DNA from: Ramlibacter rhizophilus
Lineage (GTDB): Bacteria > Pseudomonadota > Gammaproteobacteria > Burkholderiales > Burkholderiaceae_C
DNA length: 64,000 nucleotides
Direction of reading: 5' to 3'
NCBI RefSeq assembly: GCF_004681965.1
Contig: NZ_SMLL01000003.1
Location: forward strand, 186,001 to 250,000
Part shown: positions 18,677 through 28,264 of the stretch, piece after piece
Layout: each line of letters opens with the position of its first letter
How positions within the stretch are numbered: position 1 is the first letter of the stretch
Translations under genes and position numbers: made by a program
The notes under the pieces: generated by a model
Told to the model about the DNA's origin: nothing
Databases searched by the model: none
Seen by the model: only the letters and a program-made list of their open reading frames with translations

Positions 18677-21600
18677 GTGAGCGAGACCGTGGTCCCCATC
18701 CATCCTGCCCTCGACGACGCGCCCCAGCGCGTGGTCAAGGTCCGCCGCGACTACAACCGGTGGGTGGCCAGCGAGACGCTGGAGGACTATGCCCTGCGCT
18801 ACACCCCCCGGCGCTTTCGCAAGTGGTCCGAGGCCCGGGTGGCCAACACGGCTTTCGGCGCCGCCTCCTTCCTCATCCTGGAGGCCGTGGGCGCGACGCT
18901 GCTGGTGCAGTACGGCTTCGTCAATGCCTTCTGGGCCATCCTCGCGACCGGGCTCATCATCTTCCTGGCGGGGCTGCCGATCAGTATCTATGCCGCGCGC
19001 CATGGGGTGGACATGGACCTGCTCACGCGGGGCGCGGGCTTCGGCTACATCGGATCGACCCTCACCTCCCTCATCTACGCGTCCTTCACCTTCATCTTCT
19101 TCGCGCTCGAAGCGGCGGTGATGGCCTATGCGCTGGAACTGGCCCTGGACATCCCGCCTTCCTGGGGCTACCTCGTGTGCGCGCTGGTGGTCATCCCGCT
19201 GGTGACCCACGGCATTTCGGCCATCAGCCGGCTGCAGGTATGGACGCAGCCGCTCTGGCTCGTGATGCTGGTGGTGCCCTTCGTCTTCGTGTGGCTGCGC
19301 GATCCTGGTGCATTCGTGGGCGTCGTGCACTACGGCGGTGAGAAGGGGCGCCCGGGCGAGTTCGACCTGCACCTGTTTGGTGCCGCCCTGACGGTCGGCA
19401 TCGCCCTCATCACCCAGATGGGGGAGCAGGCCGACTACCTGCGCTTCATGCCGGCGCGTGGCCCGGCCAACCGCGTGCGCTGGTGGGCGGGCGTGCTGGC
19501 CGGCGGCCCGGGCTGGGTGGTGCTGGGCGTGCTGAAGATGCTGGGCGGCGCGCTCCTGGCCTGGCTGGCGATCAGCCACATGGTCCCGGTCGACAGGGCG
19601 GTCGATCCCAACCAGATGTACCTGGCCGCCTACGAGTACGTCTTCCCGCACTACGGCTGGGCGGTCGCGGCCACCGCGCTCTTCGTGGTGGTCTCGCAGC
19701 TGAAGATCAACGTCACCAACGCCTACGCGGGCTCGCTGGCCTGGTCCAACTTCTTCTCGCGCGTGACGCACAGCCACCCGGGCCGCGTGGTCTGGGTGGT
19801 GTTCAACGTGAGCATCGCCTTCCTGCTGATGGAGATGAACGTGTTCCAGGCGCTGGGCGAGGTGCTGGGGCTGTATTCCAACATCGCCATCGCCTGGTTC
19901 ATGGCGGTGGTGGCGGACCTCGTCATCAACAAGCCCCTGGGCCTGTCGCCGCGCGGCATCGAGTTCAAGCGCGCCCACCTGTGGGACGTCAATCCGGTGG
20001 GCGTGGGGGCCATGGGCCTGGCCTCGGCCGCGTCCATCGCTGCCTGGCTCGGCCTCTTCGGCGCCGGGGCGCAGGCCTTCTCCGCGCTCATCGCGCTCGC
20101 GGTGGCCCTGATGGCGTCGCCCCTCATCGCCTGGGGCACGCGCGGGCGCTACTACCTCGCACGGCCGGCGAACGAGGCGGGCGACCAGGCCGCGCTGCGC
20201 CGCTGCGTGGTCTGCGAGCGCGAGTACGAGTCGCCGGACATGGCGCACTGCCCGGCCTACCAGGGCAGCATCTGTTCCCTCTGCTGCACGCTGGACGCGC
20301 GCTGCGGCGATGCCTGCAAGCCGCAGGCGAGCCTGGCGGCGCAGTGGCGCGCCACGCTGCGCTGGCTGCTGCCGCGCCGCGCCTGGCCCTTTCTCGATGC
20401 GGGCCTGGGTCACTTCGTGCTGCTGATGCTGCTGATCGTGCCCTTGCTGGCGGCGGTGTTCGGCCTCCTGTACCGGCAGGAGCTGGCCGCGCTGGAACTG
20501 GCGGGCGAGGCCGCCCCGCTGCTGCAGGCCACGCTGGCGGCCGGCTTCGCCAAGGCCTGGGTGGCTTTGGTGGTGGTGTCCGGCATCGTGGCCTGGTGGG
20601 GCGTGCTCGCGCACAAGACCCGGCAGGTGGCGCAGGAGGAATCCAACCGCCAGACGCACCTGCTCATGCAGGAGATCGAGTCGCACCGCCAGACCGACCA
20701 GGCCCTGCAGCAGGCGCGCCTGGTCGCCGAAGAGGCGCAGCACGCGGCCGAACAGGCCAACCAGGCCAAGAGCCGCTACATCAGCGCCGTGAGCCACGAG
20801 CTGCGCACGCCCCTCAACAGCATCCTGGGCTACGCCCAGCTCATGGGCGAGGACGCGCAGATCCCTGCGCATCGCAAGCAGGCGGTGAACGTGATCCGCC
20901 GCGGCGGCGAGCACCTGCTCTCGCTCATCGAAGGCACGCTGGACATCGCCCGCATCGAGGCCGGCAAGCTGCGGCTGGAGGTGGCGCCCATGCGCTTTGC
21001 CGATTGCGTGCACGAAGTGGCGGGCCTGTTCGAGCTGCAGGCCGCGGGCAAGGGCCTGGCCTTCCGCTTCGTGGCCGAAGGCGAGCTGCCCGAGGTGGTG
21101 CGCGCCGACGAGAAGCGCCTGCGGCAGATCCTCATCAACCTGCTGGGCAACGCGATCAAGTTCACGGCCGAAGGCGGCGTGACCTTCCGCGTGCGCCATT
21201 CGCGCGAGATGGCGCAGATCGAGATCGAGGACAGCGGTCCGGGCATGACGGCCGCGGAGCTGGCCGAAGTCTTCGAGCCTTTCGCGCGGGGCGCCAGCGC
21301 CGCGCCGTCCTCCGGCGCCGGGTTGGGCCTGACCATCGCCAAAATGCTCACCGGCCTCATGGGCGGTGAGCTCACCGCGCGCAGCACGCCGGGGCAGGGC
21401 AGCGTCTTCCGGGTGCGCCTGTTCCTGCCGGCCGTGCATGGCGTGGCACTCCCGGCGGCCGTACCGGAGACGCGGCGTGGCTACGAGGGCCCCTGCCGGC
21501 GCATCCTGGTCGTTGACAACGAGGAGGCCGACCGCGACCTCATCGTCCAGCGACTCGCGCCCCTGGGCTTCGAGCTGCGCAGCGCCGCGAGTGGCCACGA

Positions 21601-22102
21601 CGCGCTGGACCTGCTGGCGGCAGGCTTCGCACCCGATGCCATCTTCCTGGACCTGGCCATGCCCGGCATCGACGGCTGGGAGACCCTGCGGCGGCTGCGG
21701 CGCATGCCGGGTCCGCAGGCGGCCGTGGCCATCGTCTCGGCCAATGCCTTCGACCAGGGCCTGGACAACGGCCTGGGCATCACGGCCGCCGACTTCCTGC
21801 TCAAGCCCGTGCGCCTGCCGCAGCTGCTCGACTGGCTGGAGCAGCGCCTGCACCTGCGCTGGTGCAGCGAGCCGCCCGCGCAGGCCGAGCCGCCCGCGAG
21901 CGAGGCGCCGGTCCCCGACGCGCAGCTGCTGTCCGGCCTGCGCGAGCTGGTGCAACTGGGTTATGTGCGCGGCATCCTCAACCGCCTGCGCGAGATCGAG
22001 GCGGCCCATTCCGCCAGCGCCGCCTGGTGCGCGCAGATGGCCGAGCTGGCGCGGCGCTTCGAGTTCGAGGCCATGGCCCGGCGCCTGGAGCCCTCCGCAT
22101 GA
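18677..22102 (+). CDS. NCS1 transporter-histidine kinase-receiver fusion (putative nucleobase/ureide sensor)
   Basis: This 1141-residue protein begins with a full NCS1 nucleobase-cation-symport domain (about residues 20-490, roughly 12 TM segments, with blocks such as [20 protein letters not shown] and [20 protein letters not shown]). A cysteine-rich insert (about 509-546, eight Cys) and two extra TM helices (about 572-600 and 625-648) follow, then a coiled linker, a HisKA domain with His707 ([13 protein letters not shown]), an HATPase_c domain ([22 protein letters not shown]) and a receiver domain with Asp992 ([12 protein letters not shown]). The layout resembles CbrA-type transporter-kinases, but with an NCS1 rather than an SSS module. 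It diverges from ureA and overlaps the response regulator gene by 4 bases. It probably senses or imports a purine, pyrimidine, hydantoin or ureide. The start is GTG 18677. Confidence 0.88.
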   Translation: MSETVVPIHPALDDAPQRVVKVRRDYNRWVASETLEDYALRYTPRRFRKWSEARVANTAFGAASFLILEAVGATLLVQYGFVNAFWAILATGLIIFLAGLPISIYAARHGVDMDLLTRGAGFGYIGSTLTSLIYASFTFIFFALEAAVMAYALELALDIPPSWGYLVCALVVIPLVTHGISAISRLQVWTQPLWLVMLVVPFVFVWLRDPGAFVGVVHYGGEKGRPGEFDLHLFGAALTVGIALITQMGEQADYLRFMPARGPANRVRWWAGVLAGGPGWVVLGVLKMLGGALLAWLAISHMVPVDRAVDPNQMYLAAYEYVFPHYGWAVAATALFVVVSQLKINVTNAYAGSLAWSNFFSRVTHSHPGRVVWVVFNVSIAFLLMEMNVFQALGEVLGLYSNIAIAWFMAVVADLVINKPLGLSPRGIEFKRAHLWDVNPVGVGAMGLASAASIAAWLGLFGAGAQAFSALIALAVALMASPLIAWGTRGRYYLARPANEAGDQAALRRCVVCEREYESPDMAHCPAYQGSICSLCCTLDARCGDACKPQASLAAQWRATLRWLLPRRAWPFLDAGLGHFVLLMLLIVPLLAAVFGLLYRQELAALELAGEAAPLLQATLAAGFAKAWVALVVVSGIVAWWGVLAHKTRQVAQEESNRQTHLLMQEIESHRQTDQALQQARLVAEEAQHAAEQANQAKSRYISAVSHELRTPLNSILGYAQLMGEDAQIPAHRKQAVNVIRRGGEHLLSLIEGTLDIARIEAGKLRLEVAPMRFADCVHEVAGLFELQAAGKGLAFRFVAEGELPEVVRADEKRLRQILINLLGNAIKFTAEGGVTFRVRHSREMAQIEIEDSGPGMTAAELAEVFEPFARGASAAPSSGAGLGLTIAKMLTGLMGGELTARSTPGQGSVFRVRLFLPAVHGVALPAAVPETRRGYEGPCRRILVVDNEEADRDLIVQRLAPLGFELRSAASGHDALDLLAAGFAPDAIFLDLAMPGIDGWETLRRLRRMPGPQAAVAIVSANAFDQGLDNGLGITAADFLLKPVRLPQLLDWLEQRLHLRWCSEPPAQAEPPASEAPVPDAQLLSGLRELVQLGYVRGILNRLREIEAAHSASAAWCAQMAELARRFEFEAMARRLEPSA

Positions 22103-23085
22103 ACGCGCCCCCGCCCAGCATCGACCAGGCCCTGGACCGCGACCGCGCCGAGGTGGTCCTCATCGTGGACGACGTGCCCGACAACCTGGCCATGCTGCAC
22201 GACGCGCTGGACGAAAGCGGCTACACCGTGCTGGTCGCCACCAGCGGCGAAGCCGCCCTGCAGCGCGCCGCCCAGGCCCTGCCGGACGTGGTGCTGCTGG
22301 ACGCCATGATGCCGGGCCTGGACGGCTTCGAGGTGGCGCGGCGGCTGAAGGCGCAGCCGTCCACCGCGCACATTCCCATCCTGTTCATGACCGGCCTCAC
22401 CGAGACCGAGCACCTGGTCGCGGCGCTGGCGGCCGGCGGGGTGGACTACGTCACCAAGCCGATCAAGCCCAAGGAGGTACTGGCCCGCATGGCCGTGCAC
22501 CTGCGCGGCGCGCGCCTGGCCCGCCAGACGCGCAACGCGCTGGACGCCTTCGGCTACGCGAGCATCACCGTGCGCGCGAGCGACGGCCGCCTCATGTGGC
22601 AGACCCCGCTGGCGCGCGACCTGCTGCAGGCCTGGTACGGCACGGACATGGCCCGCCGCCCCAACCACGCCCCGCCCGCCGTGGTGGACTGGCTGCGCCG
22701 CGCGCTGCCGGACGCCGCCCGCCAGCTCGAACCCGCGCGCCTCTCGGCCGAAGCCGGCGCCCGGCGCCTCACCTTCCGCCTGCACCGCCAGACCGGCGAC
22801 GACGAGGGCGGCAGCGAGTGGCTGATCGTGATGCGCGAGGAGTCGGACGCGGCCGTGATCGAATCGCTCAGCCTGTCTTTCAAGCTCACCGCGCGCGAGG
22901 CCGAGGTGCTGTACTGGGTGGCCCAGGGCAAGATCAACCGCGACATCGCGGAGGTGGTGGGCGCCAGCCCCGCGACGGTGAAGAAGCACCTGGAGCGGGT
23001 GTACGCCAAGCTGGGGGTGGAGACGCGCACGGCGGCGGCGGCGATGGCGATGGGGAGGATGCGAGGGGGCGCTGCGGCGGCATGA
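22099..23085 (+). CDS. LuxR-family response regulator
   Basis: This 328-residue regulator has an N-terminal receiver domain (IVDDVPDN acidic pocket, phospho-acceptor Asp68 in [17 protein letters not shown] lysine), a middle segment of about 110 residues that looks PAS-like ([20 protein letters not shown]), and a C-terminal LuxR/GerE helix-turn-helix ([20 protein letters not shown], ending [13 protein letters not shown]). It overlaps the NCS1-kinase by ATGA and is its obvious partner. Candidate targets are the adjacent urease and urea-transport operons, but no binding site can be defined from one window. Confidence 0.92.
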   Translation: MNAPPPSIDQALDRDRAEVVLIVDDVPDNLAMLHDALDESGYTVLVATSGEAALQRAAQALPDVVLLDAMMPGLDGFEVARRLKAQPSTAHIPILFMTGLTETEHLVAALAAGGVDYVTKPIKPKEVLARMAVHLRGARLARQTRNALDAFGYASITVRASDGRLMWQTPLARDLLQAWYGTDMARRPNHAPPAVVDWLRRALPDAARQLEPARLSAEAGARRLTFRLHRQTGDDEGGSEWLIVMREESDAAVIESLSLSFKLTAREAEVLYWVAQGKINRDIAEVVGASPATVKKHLERVYAKLGVETRTAAAAMAMGRMRGGAAAA

Positions 23086-23180
23086 GCCGGTACGACGCAC
23101 CGTCTCGTCAGCAGAAGGTGAGGAAAGTGTGCGCCGTTTCCCTAGCATGCGAGTCCTTTTGGCTAAGCAGAGGGATTGCC

Positions 23181-25112
23181 ATGTCGTCCACCCCAGCCGG
23201 CTTTTCGCCCCACGCCTCCTCTCTTGAGCGTCAACGGCGCCGGGGCCACCCCTACATCTCACTCACTGAGCGGCGGTACGACCTGCCCGAGCCCGACTCC
23301 AAGCCGAGCTTCGGCGCCAGGGCTGTGGCTATGTTCAGGTCGGGTCCAGAAGCGAGAGCGATCAGAGACCTGAGCCGCAGGTACGAACACGCGCTTCAGG
23401 TGAGCCGCAACGGCCGCGTGCGAGACCTGACCGACCTGCGTGCGACGCTCAGGGCCTTGTATCAGCGCGAGCCCGCAGAAGTCATCGGGCAACTCAAGGG
23501 CGTTCCAGGGACTTCCCGGGCGTGCGAGTTCCTGCGCTTGTCGGATCGCGCCGTGCAGGCGTATCCCAACGCGAAGTTCAGGGACGGCGCTCAGGCCCTG
23601 GACACGGCGCTCGCCCAGCTCTACGCCCTTGATCAGGAGACGCTTCGCAAGCACAGTGAGCGTGCCTCGCTCGAGTTGACGGGCAGCCACGCCCAGATTG
23701 AGAGTCTTGAACGTGGTGCCGTGGTTCGGGCAGCGCTCGGTGCCGCAACTCGGCCACAGCGCTTGGTCGTCACGCCGGAAATGGCGCAGGCCATTCCGAA
23801 GAAGAGGCTGAATTCGCTTTCCGAAATCACGGACGCTGCCGCTGAGGTGGTTCGAACGGGCGGCTTGGCTCCGCGCGAAGGCACGCCAGGTCGCGCGCCC
23901 GTGCGCCCCGACGACCTCAAGGCGCAGTCGGCAGAAGTGGCCGCGTTCAAGGCCCGCGTTCAAGAAGGCCTGGACGGCGCAAGCAACAACCCCAGGTTCG
24001 ACTTCGCTGAATTGCTTTGTCCGGAAGTGGACATGCGACACGAAGCCTCGACGCTCAGTGGTGTGCGCATGTGGCTGTACAGAGTCCGCGCAACCCTGCA
24101 GGCCAGCTTCACGGGGATTCGCTCGGACGAGACCAACACGCTCCAAGCACGATTGCTGGGTAATGGCATGCACGACGAGCGCGTACGAGAACTGCTCGCC
24201 CAGGATCCGGACAAGCTCACGCTGGCGCGGTGTTCGAACTTGAGTCTCTGCGCCAGCTCACTGCAGCCCGTGCTCGATGCGGCCAACGGCGCTGCGGCCA
24301 ATCGTTACGCTGAACTGACCCGGACAGGTGATCCCGTGCCGCTGGCCGATGTAGCCAACTTTGCGCGCGTCCGCCTGGGTCTTGGCTTGAAGGCGGAGGG
24401 CCGGGTGGAACCGGACACATCTGCAGCTGTCACTCTGCGCAAGAGGGCGGCGCTGGCTCTGCATCGTCACCTTGAGAAGCTCAAGTCCGACGCGGAGGGC
24501 GGCATCGCTCAGTCGGCGATCGACGAGTGCGTCGTGAGCTCACTGTCGGAAGTGCTCGGGAATCCGGACCGCTCGGCCGAGGGGCACGCTGGCGCCGCGC
24601 ACGCATCCGCGGGCGAAGGTGGACCGGCATCCGGCAATCACGATGCGGCATCTGATGAACGCAGCGCGGAACCACCCCCGCAAGCCAGCCCGCAAGCTGC
24701 GTCTCCGAATGCCACGCCAGTTGTAGCCACGAAAAGGGTGTCACGTCCACCGAAAGACCTGGGAAACCATCTCGATGCTGCGAGTCGGCTGCTCAGTCCC
24801 CTTGCAGCAGGCTTTGACGTGCCCTCTGAAAACATTGAACCTGCACGCGGTCACTTGGAAAGCGCGGCTGCCCTGATCGACACGTCCTCTCAGGGCGCGC
24901 CGTGGATCTCAGGCGCCAAGCGCAGGCTCGACTATCTTGAAAAGCGCATCGCTGCGGCGGGCTCTCCTGAGCGCGGTCCGTCGGCACAGTCCCGCCGCCT
25001 CGCCGTACAACAGTCACCCTCCTTCGAAGGCCCCCCTGAGGCAGCACCTCAGCCCGCTCAGCACAGCTTCTCTCAAGCCACCGCCGCCCGAGCGGCGTCG
25101 TCCGCCAAATGA
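23181..25112 (+). CDS. Unrecognised 643-residue helical protein, effector-like
   Basis: I do not recognise this protein. It has a Ser/Pro-rich N-terminus without signal peptide or TM helix, a mostly helical body (residues about 60-430), a disordered Pro/Ser/Ala-rich linker (about 475-520) and a short helical end (about 530-580) before a Gln/Ser/Ala tail. Base composition and codon choice are visibly less GC-biased than in the flanking sensor and urt genes, which suggests transfer. It stands alone between the two-component system and urtA. The architecture recalls type III secretion effectors, but no hrp/PIP-type promoter element was found upstream, and no secretion genes are in view. Confidence 0.7.
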   Translation: MSSTPAGFSPHASSLERQRRRGHPYISLTERRYDLPEPDSKPSFGARAVAMFRSGPEARAIRDLSRRYEHALQVSRNGRVRDLTDLRATLRALYQREPAEVIGQLKGVPGTSRACEFLRLSDRAVQAYPNAKFRDGAQALDTALAQLYALDQETLRKHSERASLELTGSHAQIESLERGAVVRAALGAATRPQRLVVTPEMAQAIPKKRLNSLSEITDAAAEVVRTGGLAPREGTPGRAPVRPDDLKAQSAEVAAFKARVQEGLDGASNNPRFDFAELLCPEVDMRHEASTLSGVRMWLYRVRATLQASFTGIRSDETNTLQARLLGNGMHDERVRELLAQDPDKLTLARCSNLSLCASSLQPVLDAANGAAANRYAELTRTGDPVPLADVANFARVRLGLGLKAEGRVEPDTSAAVTLRKRAALALHRHLEKLKSDAEGGIAQSAIDECVVSSLSEVLGNPDRSAEGHAGAAHASAGEGGPASGNHDAASDERSAEPPPQASPQAASPNATPVVATKRVSRPPKDLGNHLDAASRLLSPLAAGFDVPSENIEPARGHLESAAALIDTSSQGAPWISGAKRRLDYLEKRIAAAGSPERGPSAQSRRLAVQQSPSFEGPPEAAPQPAQHSFSQATAARAASSAK

Positions 25113-25156
25113 TCCGGCGCGCGGCTCGCATCCTGCGCTGCCTGCCGCGCCGCCAC

Positions 25157-25187
25157 CCGGCCATACGCCACCCGGCGTATTGGCCGG
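25157..25187. repeat. Inverted repeat upstream of urtA
   Basis: CCGGCCATACGCC and GGCGTATTGGCCGG form a 13-bp stem with one bulged base around a short ACCC loop. It lies about 95 bases before urtA and 45 bases after the preceding stop. No T-run follows, so it may be an operator or an mRNA leader hairpin for urtA rather than a terminator. Confidence 0.5.
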
Positions 25188-25280
25188 CTGACATGGCCTA
25201 CCTAGCATTCCTCCATCGCTGACCCAAGGGCCGTGACCCCGGCCCGGCGATGAACCCCAGACCACCCAGGAGTGCCCCGC

Positions 25281-26558
25281 ATGCAACGTCGTTTCACCCT
25301 CCAGGCGATTGCCGCCGCCGCCGCGCTGTCCGCGCTCGCCTCGCCCGCCGCCTTGGCCCAGTCGGGCAATACCATCAAGGTCGGCATCCTCCACAGCCTC
25401 TCGGGCACCATGGCGATTTCCGAGACCGTGCTCAAGGACACGGCGCTCATGGCCATCGAGGAGATCAACGCCAAGGGCGGCGTGCTGGGCAGGAAGCTCG
25501 AGCCCGTGGTGGTGGACCCGGCGTCCAACTGGCCGCTCTTCGCGGAGAAGACCCGCCAGCTCATGACGCAGGACAAGGTGGCCGCCATCTTCGGCTGCTG
25601 GACCAGCGTGTCGCGCAAGTCCGTGCTGCCGGTGGTGGAGGAACTCAACGGCCTGCTGTTCTACCCCGTGCAGTACGAGGGCGAGGAGCTGTCCAAGAAC
25701 GTGTTCTACACCGGTGCGGCGCCCAACCAGCAGGCCATTCCCGCGGTGGAATACCTCATGTCCAAGGACGGCGGCGGCGCCAAGCGCTTCGTGCTCCTGG
25801 GCACCGACTACGTCTATCCGCGCACCACCAACAAGATCCTGCGCGCCTTCCTGAAAAGCAAGGGCGTGAAGGACTCGGACATCGACGAGAAGTACACCCC
25901 CTTCGGCCACAGCGACTACCAGACCATCGTCGCCGACATCAAGAAGTTCTCGGCCGGCGGCAAGACGGCGGTGATCTCCACCATCAACGGCGACTCCAAC
26001 GTGCCCTTCTACAAGGAGCTTGGCAACGCGGGCCTGAAGGCCAAGGACGTGCCGGTGGTGGCCTTCTCCGTGGGCGAGGAGGAGCTGCGCGGCGTGGACA
26101 CCAAGCCGCTGGTGGGCCACCTGGCCGCCTGGAACTACTTCATGTCGGTGAAGAACCCGGCCAATGACGAGTTCACCAAGAAGTGGGCCGCCTATGCCAA
26201 GGCCAAGAACATCGCCGGCCACAAGGACAAGCCGCTGACCAACGACCCCATGGAGGCCACCTACATCGGCATCTACATGTGGAAGCAGGCGGTGGAGAAG
26301 GCCAAGAGCACGGACGTGGACAAGGTCATCGCGGCCATGGGCGGCCAGACCTTCAAGGCGCCCTCGGGCTTCACGGCCAAGATGGACGAGAAGAACCACC
26401 ACCTGCACAAGCCGGTGTTCATCGGCGAGGTGCGTGCCGACGGGCAGTTCAACGTGGTGTGGAAGACGCCCGGGCCGGTGAAGGCCAAGCCCTGGTCGCC
26501 TTACATCGAGGGCAACGACAAGAAGAAGGACGAGCCGGACGGCAAATCGAAGGTCTGA
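25281..26558 (+). CDS. urtA: Urea ABC transporter substrate-binding protein UrtA
   Basis: This 425-residue periplasmic protein has a signal peptide (AIAAAAALSALASPAALAQ) followed by the type I binding-protein fold of the UrtA/AmiC family. The family blocks KVGILHSLSGTMAISE, FGCWTSVSRKSVLPVVEE, FYPVQYEGEE and SNVPFYKE, together with the gene order urtABCDE, identify urea as the likely ligand (short-chain amides are alternatives). The ATG at 25281 is chosen because AGGAG lies 8 bases upstream; an in-frame GTG at 25272 is less likely. Urt systems are typically nitrogen-regulated, though no NtrC/sigma-54 site is visible here. Confidence 0.96.
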   Translation: MQRRFTLQAIAAAAALSALASPAALAQSGNTIKVGILHSLSGTMAISETVLKDTALMAIEEINAKGGVLGRKLEPVVVDPASNWPLFAEKTRQLMTQDKVAAIFGCWTSVSRKSVLPVVEELNGLLFYPVQYEGEELSKNVFYTGAAPNQQAIPAVEYLMSKDGGGAKRFVLLGTDYVYPRTTNKILRAFLKSKGVKDSDIDEKYTPFGHSDYQTIVADIKKFSAGGKTAVISTINGDSNVPFYKELGNAGLKAKDVPVVAFSVGEEELRGVDTKPLVGHLAAWNYFMSVKNPANDEFTKKWAAYAKAKNIAGHKDKPLTNDPMEATYIGIYMWKQAVEKAKSTDVDKVIAAMGGQTFKAPSGFTAKMDEKNHHLHKPVFIGEVRADGQFNVVWKTPGPVKAKPWSPYIEGNDKKKDEPDGKSKV

Positions 26559-26565
26559 TGTGTGT

Positions 26566-26672
26566 CCCTCCTTCCCCCTCTGGGGGAAGGCCGGGATGGG
26601 GGCTGGCGTGCCGGTGATGTGACCGGCGCACGCGGCCCCCACCCCAACCCTCCCCCAGAGGGGGAGGGGGTT
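26566..26672. repeat. MITE-like double-hairpin repeat (family R1), urtA-urtB gap
   Basis: Two GC-rich hairpins (TTCCCCCTCTGGGGGAA at the left, CTCCCCCAGAGGGGGAG at the right) enclose complementary arms GGGATGGGGGC and GCCCCCACCCC, so the whole ~105-bp unit is one long imperfect palindrome. It fills the urtA-urtB gap. Confidence 0.85.
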
Positions 26673-26686
26673 TCGCGACCTTTCCC

Positions 26687-28264
26687 ATGATCAAGAACCT
26701 TCTTTCCGCGCTGTTCTGCGTCCTGCTCGCGGCCTCGGCCCACGCGCTCACGGCCGATGAAGCCCTCGGCATCGCCACGGGCGACACCGACGCGCGCATC
26801 GAAGCCGTGGGCAAGGCCGTCGCGCAGCCGGATGCAAAGACCGCCGAGTTCCTGCAGGCCCTGGCCGAGGACCGCGTGAAGACCGCCGGCGGCAAGGTCT
26901 TCGTCGTGCAGGGCGAGAAAGCCATCGATCCCGTCACCGGCGCGGCGGCCTCGCTGCCTTCCGATGCCGAGGACGTCATCAGCAACAACCGCATGCGCGG
27001 CGAGATCGACACCGCGCTCGCCGCCATCCGCCTTTTCTCCCCCGACGCTTCGCAGCGCGCGCAGGCCGTGCGGGCGCTGGCCGGCGAGCCCGACGAGGCG
27101 CGCCTGCCGATGATCGAGAAGGCGCTGCAGGCCGAGACCGATGGCGCCATCCGCCAGCAGCTCGAACTCGCGCGTGCCGCCATCCTCCTGGCCAGCGAGG
27201 ACCCCGCCAAGCGCCTGGCCGCCGCGCGCGCGCTCGCCGACAGCCGCAGCCCCGCGACCCGCACCCTGCTGGTGGAGAAACTCGCGAGCGAACCCGACCG
27301 CGCCGTTCAGGCGGCCATGCGCGCGGCGCTGCGCAGCGTGGAGTCGTCCCTCGCCTGGGCCGAGCGCGCGGGGCAGGTCTTTTCCGGCATCAGTCTGGGC
27401 TCCATCCTGCTGCTGGTGGCCCTGGGCCTGGCCATCACCTACGGCCTCATGGGCGTCATCAACATGGCGCACGGCGAGCTGATGATGATCGGCGCCTACG
27501 CCACCTACGTCGTGCAGGGCCTGTTCCAGCGGTACCTGCCCGCGGAGGTCTTCGGCTGGTACCTGGTCGCGGCCGTGCCCGTGGCCTTCGGCGCCTCGGC
27601 GCTGATGGGGGCCATCCTGGAGCGGGGCGTGATCCGCTACCTCTACGGCCGCCCGCTGGAGACCCTGCTGGCCACCTGGGGCATCAGCCTCATGCTGATG
27701 CAGCTGGTGCGCAGCGTGTTCGGCGCGCAGAACGTGGGCGTGGAGAACCCGAGCTGGATGAGTGGCGGCGTGGTGGTGCTGGGCAGCCTGCAGCTGCCGT
27801 GGAACCGCATCGTGATCATCGGCTTCGCCGCCGCGGTGCTGGCAGGCATGGCCTTCCTGATCGCGCGCACGCGGCTGGGCCTCTTCGTGCGCGGCGTGAC
27901 GCAGAACCGCTCCATCGCCTCGTGCATGGGGGTGAACACCGCGCGCACCGACACCCTGGCCTTCGCGCTGGGCTCGGGTATCGCGGGCCTGGCGGGCTGT
28001 GCGCTCAGCCAGGTCGGCAACGTGGGGCCGGACCTGGGGCAGGCCTACATCGTCGATGCCTTCATGGTGGTGGTGCTGGGCGGCGTGGGCCAGCTCGCGG
28101 GCACGGTGTATGCCGCCCTCGGCCTGGGCATCCTCAACAAGTTCCTGGAGGGGTGGGCGGGCGCGGTGCTGGCCAAGATCGCGGTGCTGGTGTTCATCGT
28201 GGTGTTCATCCAGAAGCGGCCGCAGGGTCTGTTCGCGGTCAAGGGCCGGAGTGCGGAGGCATGA
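26687..28264 (+). CDS. urtB: Urea ABC transporter permease UrtB
   Basis: This 525-residue inner-membrane permease is of the branched-chain-amino-acid (LivH) type with the long N-terminal extracytoplasmic region special to UrtB. A signal-like start (LSALFCVLLAASAHA) and a helical repeat domain (about residues 20-220) precede about eight TM segments with AITYGLMGVINMAHGELMM and ARTRLGLFVRGVTQNRSIAS. It starts 15 bases after the repeat element and overlaps urtC by 4 bases. Confidence 0.95.
   Translation: MIKNLLSALFCVLLAASAHALTADEALGIATGDTDARIEAVGKAVAQPDAKTAEFLQALAEDRVKTAGGKVFVVQGEKAIDPVTGAAASLPSDAEDVISNNRMRGEIDTALAAIRLFSPDASQRAQAVRALAGEPDEARLPMIEKALQAETDGAIRQQLELARAAILLASEDPAKRLAAARALADSRSPATRTLLVEKLASEPDRAVQAAMRAALRSVESSLAWAERAGQVFSGISLGSILLLVALGLAITYGLMGVINMAHGELMMIGAYATYVVQGLFQRYLPAEVFGWYLVAAVPVAFGASALMGAILERGVIRYLYGRPLETLLATWGISLMLMQLVRSVFGAQNVGVENPSWMSGGVVVLGSLQLPWNRIVIIGFAAAVLAGMAFLIARTRLGLFVRGVTQNRSIASCMGVNTARTDTLAFALGSGIAGLAGCALSQVGNVGPDLGQAYIVDAFMVVVLGGVGQLAGTVYAALGLGILNKFLEGWAGAVLAKIAVLVFIVVFIQKRPQGLFAVKGRSAEA

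Noticed and set aside
23086-23180. Possible hrp or PIP box upstream of the effector-like gene
   Set aside because: No TTCG-N16-TTCG or GGAACC-type element was found there or upstream of 31617.
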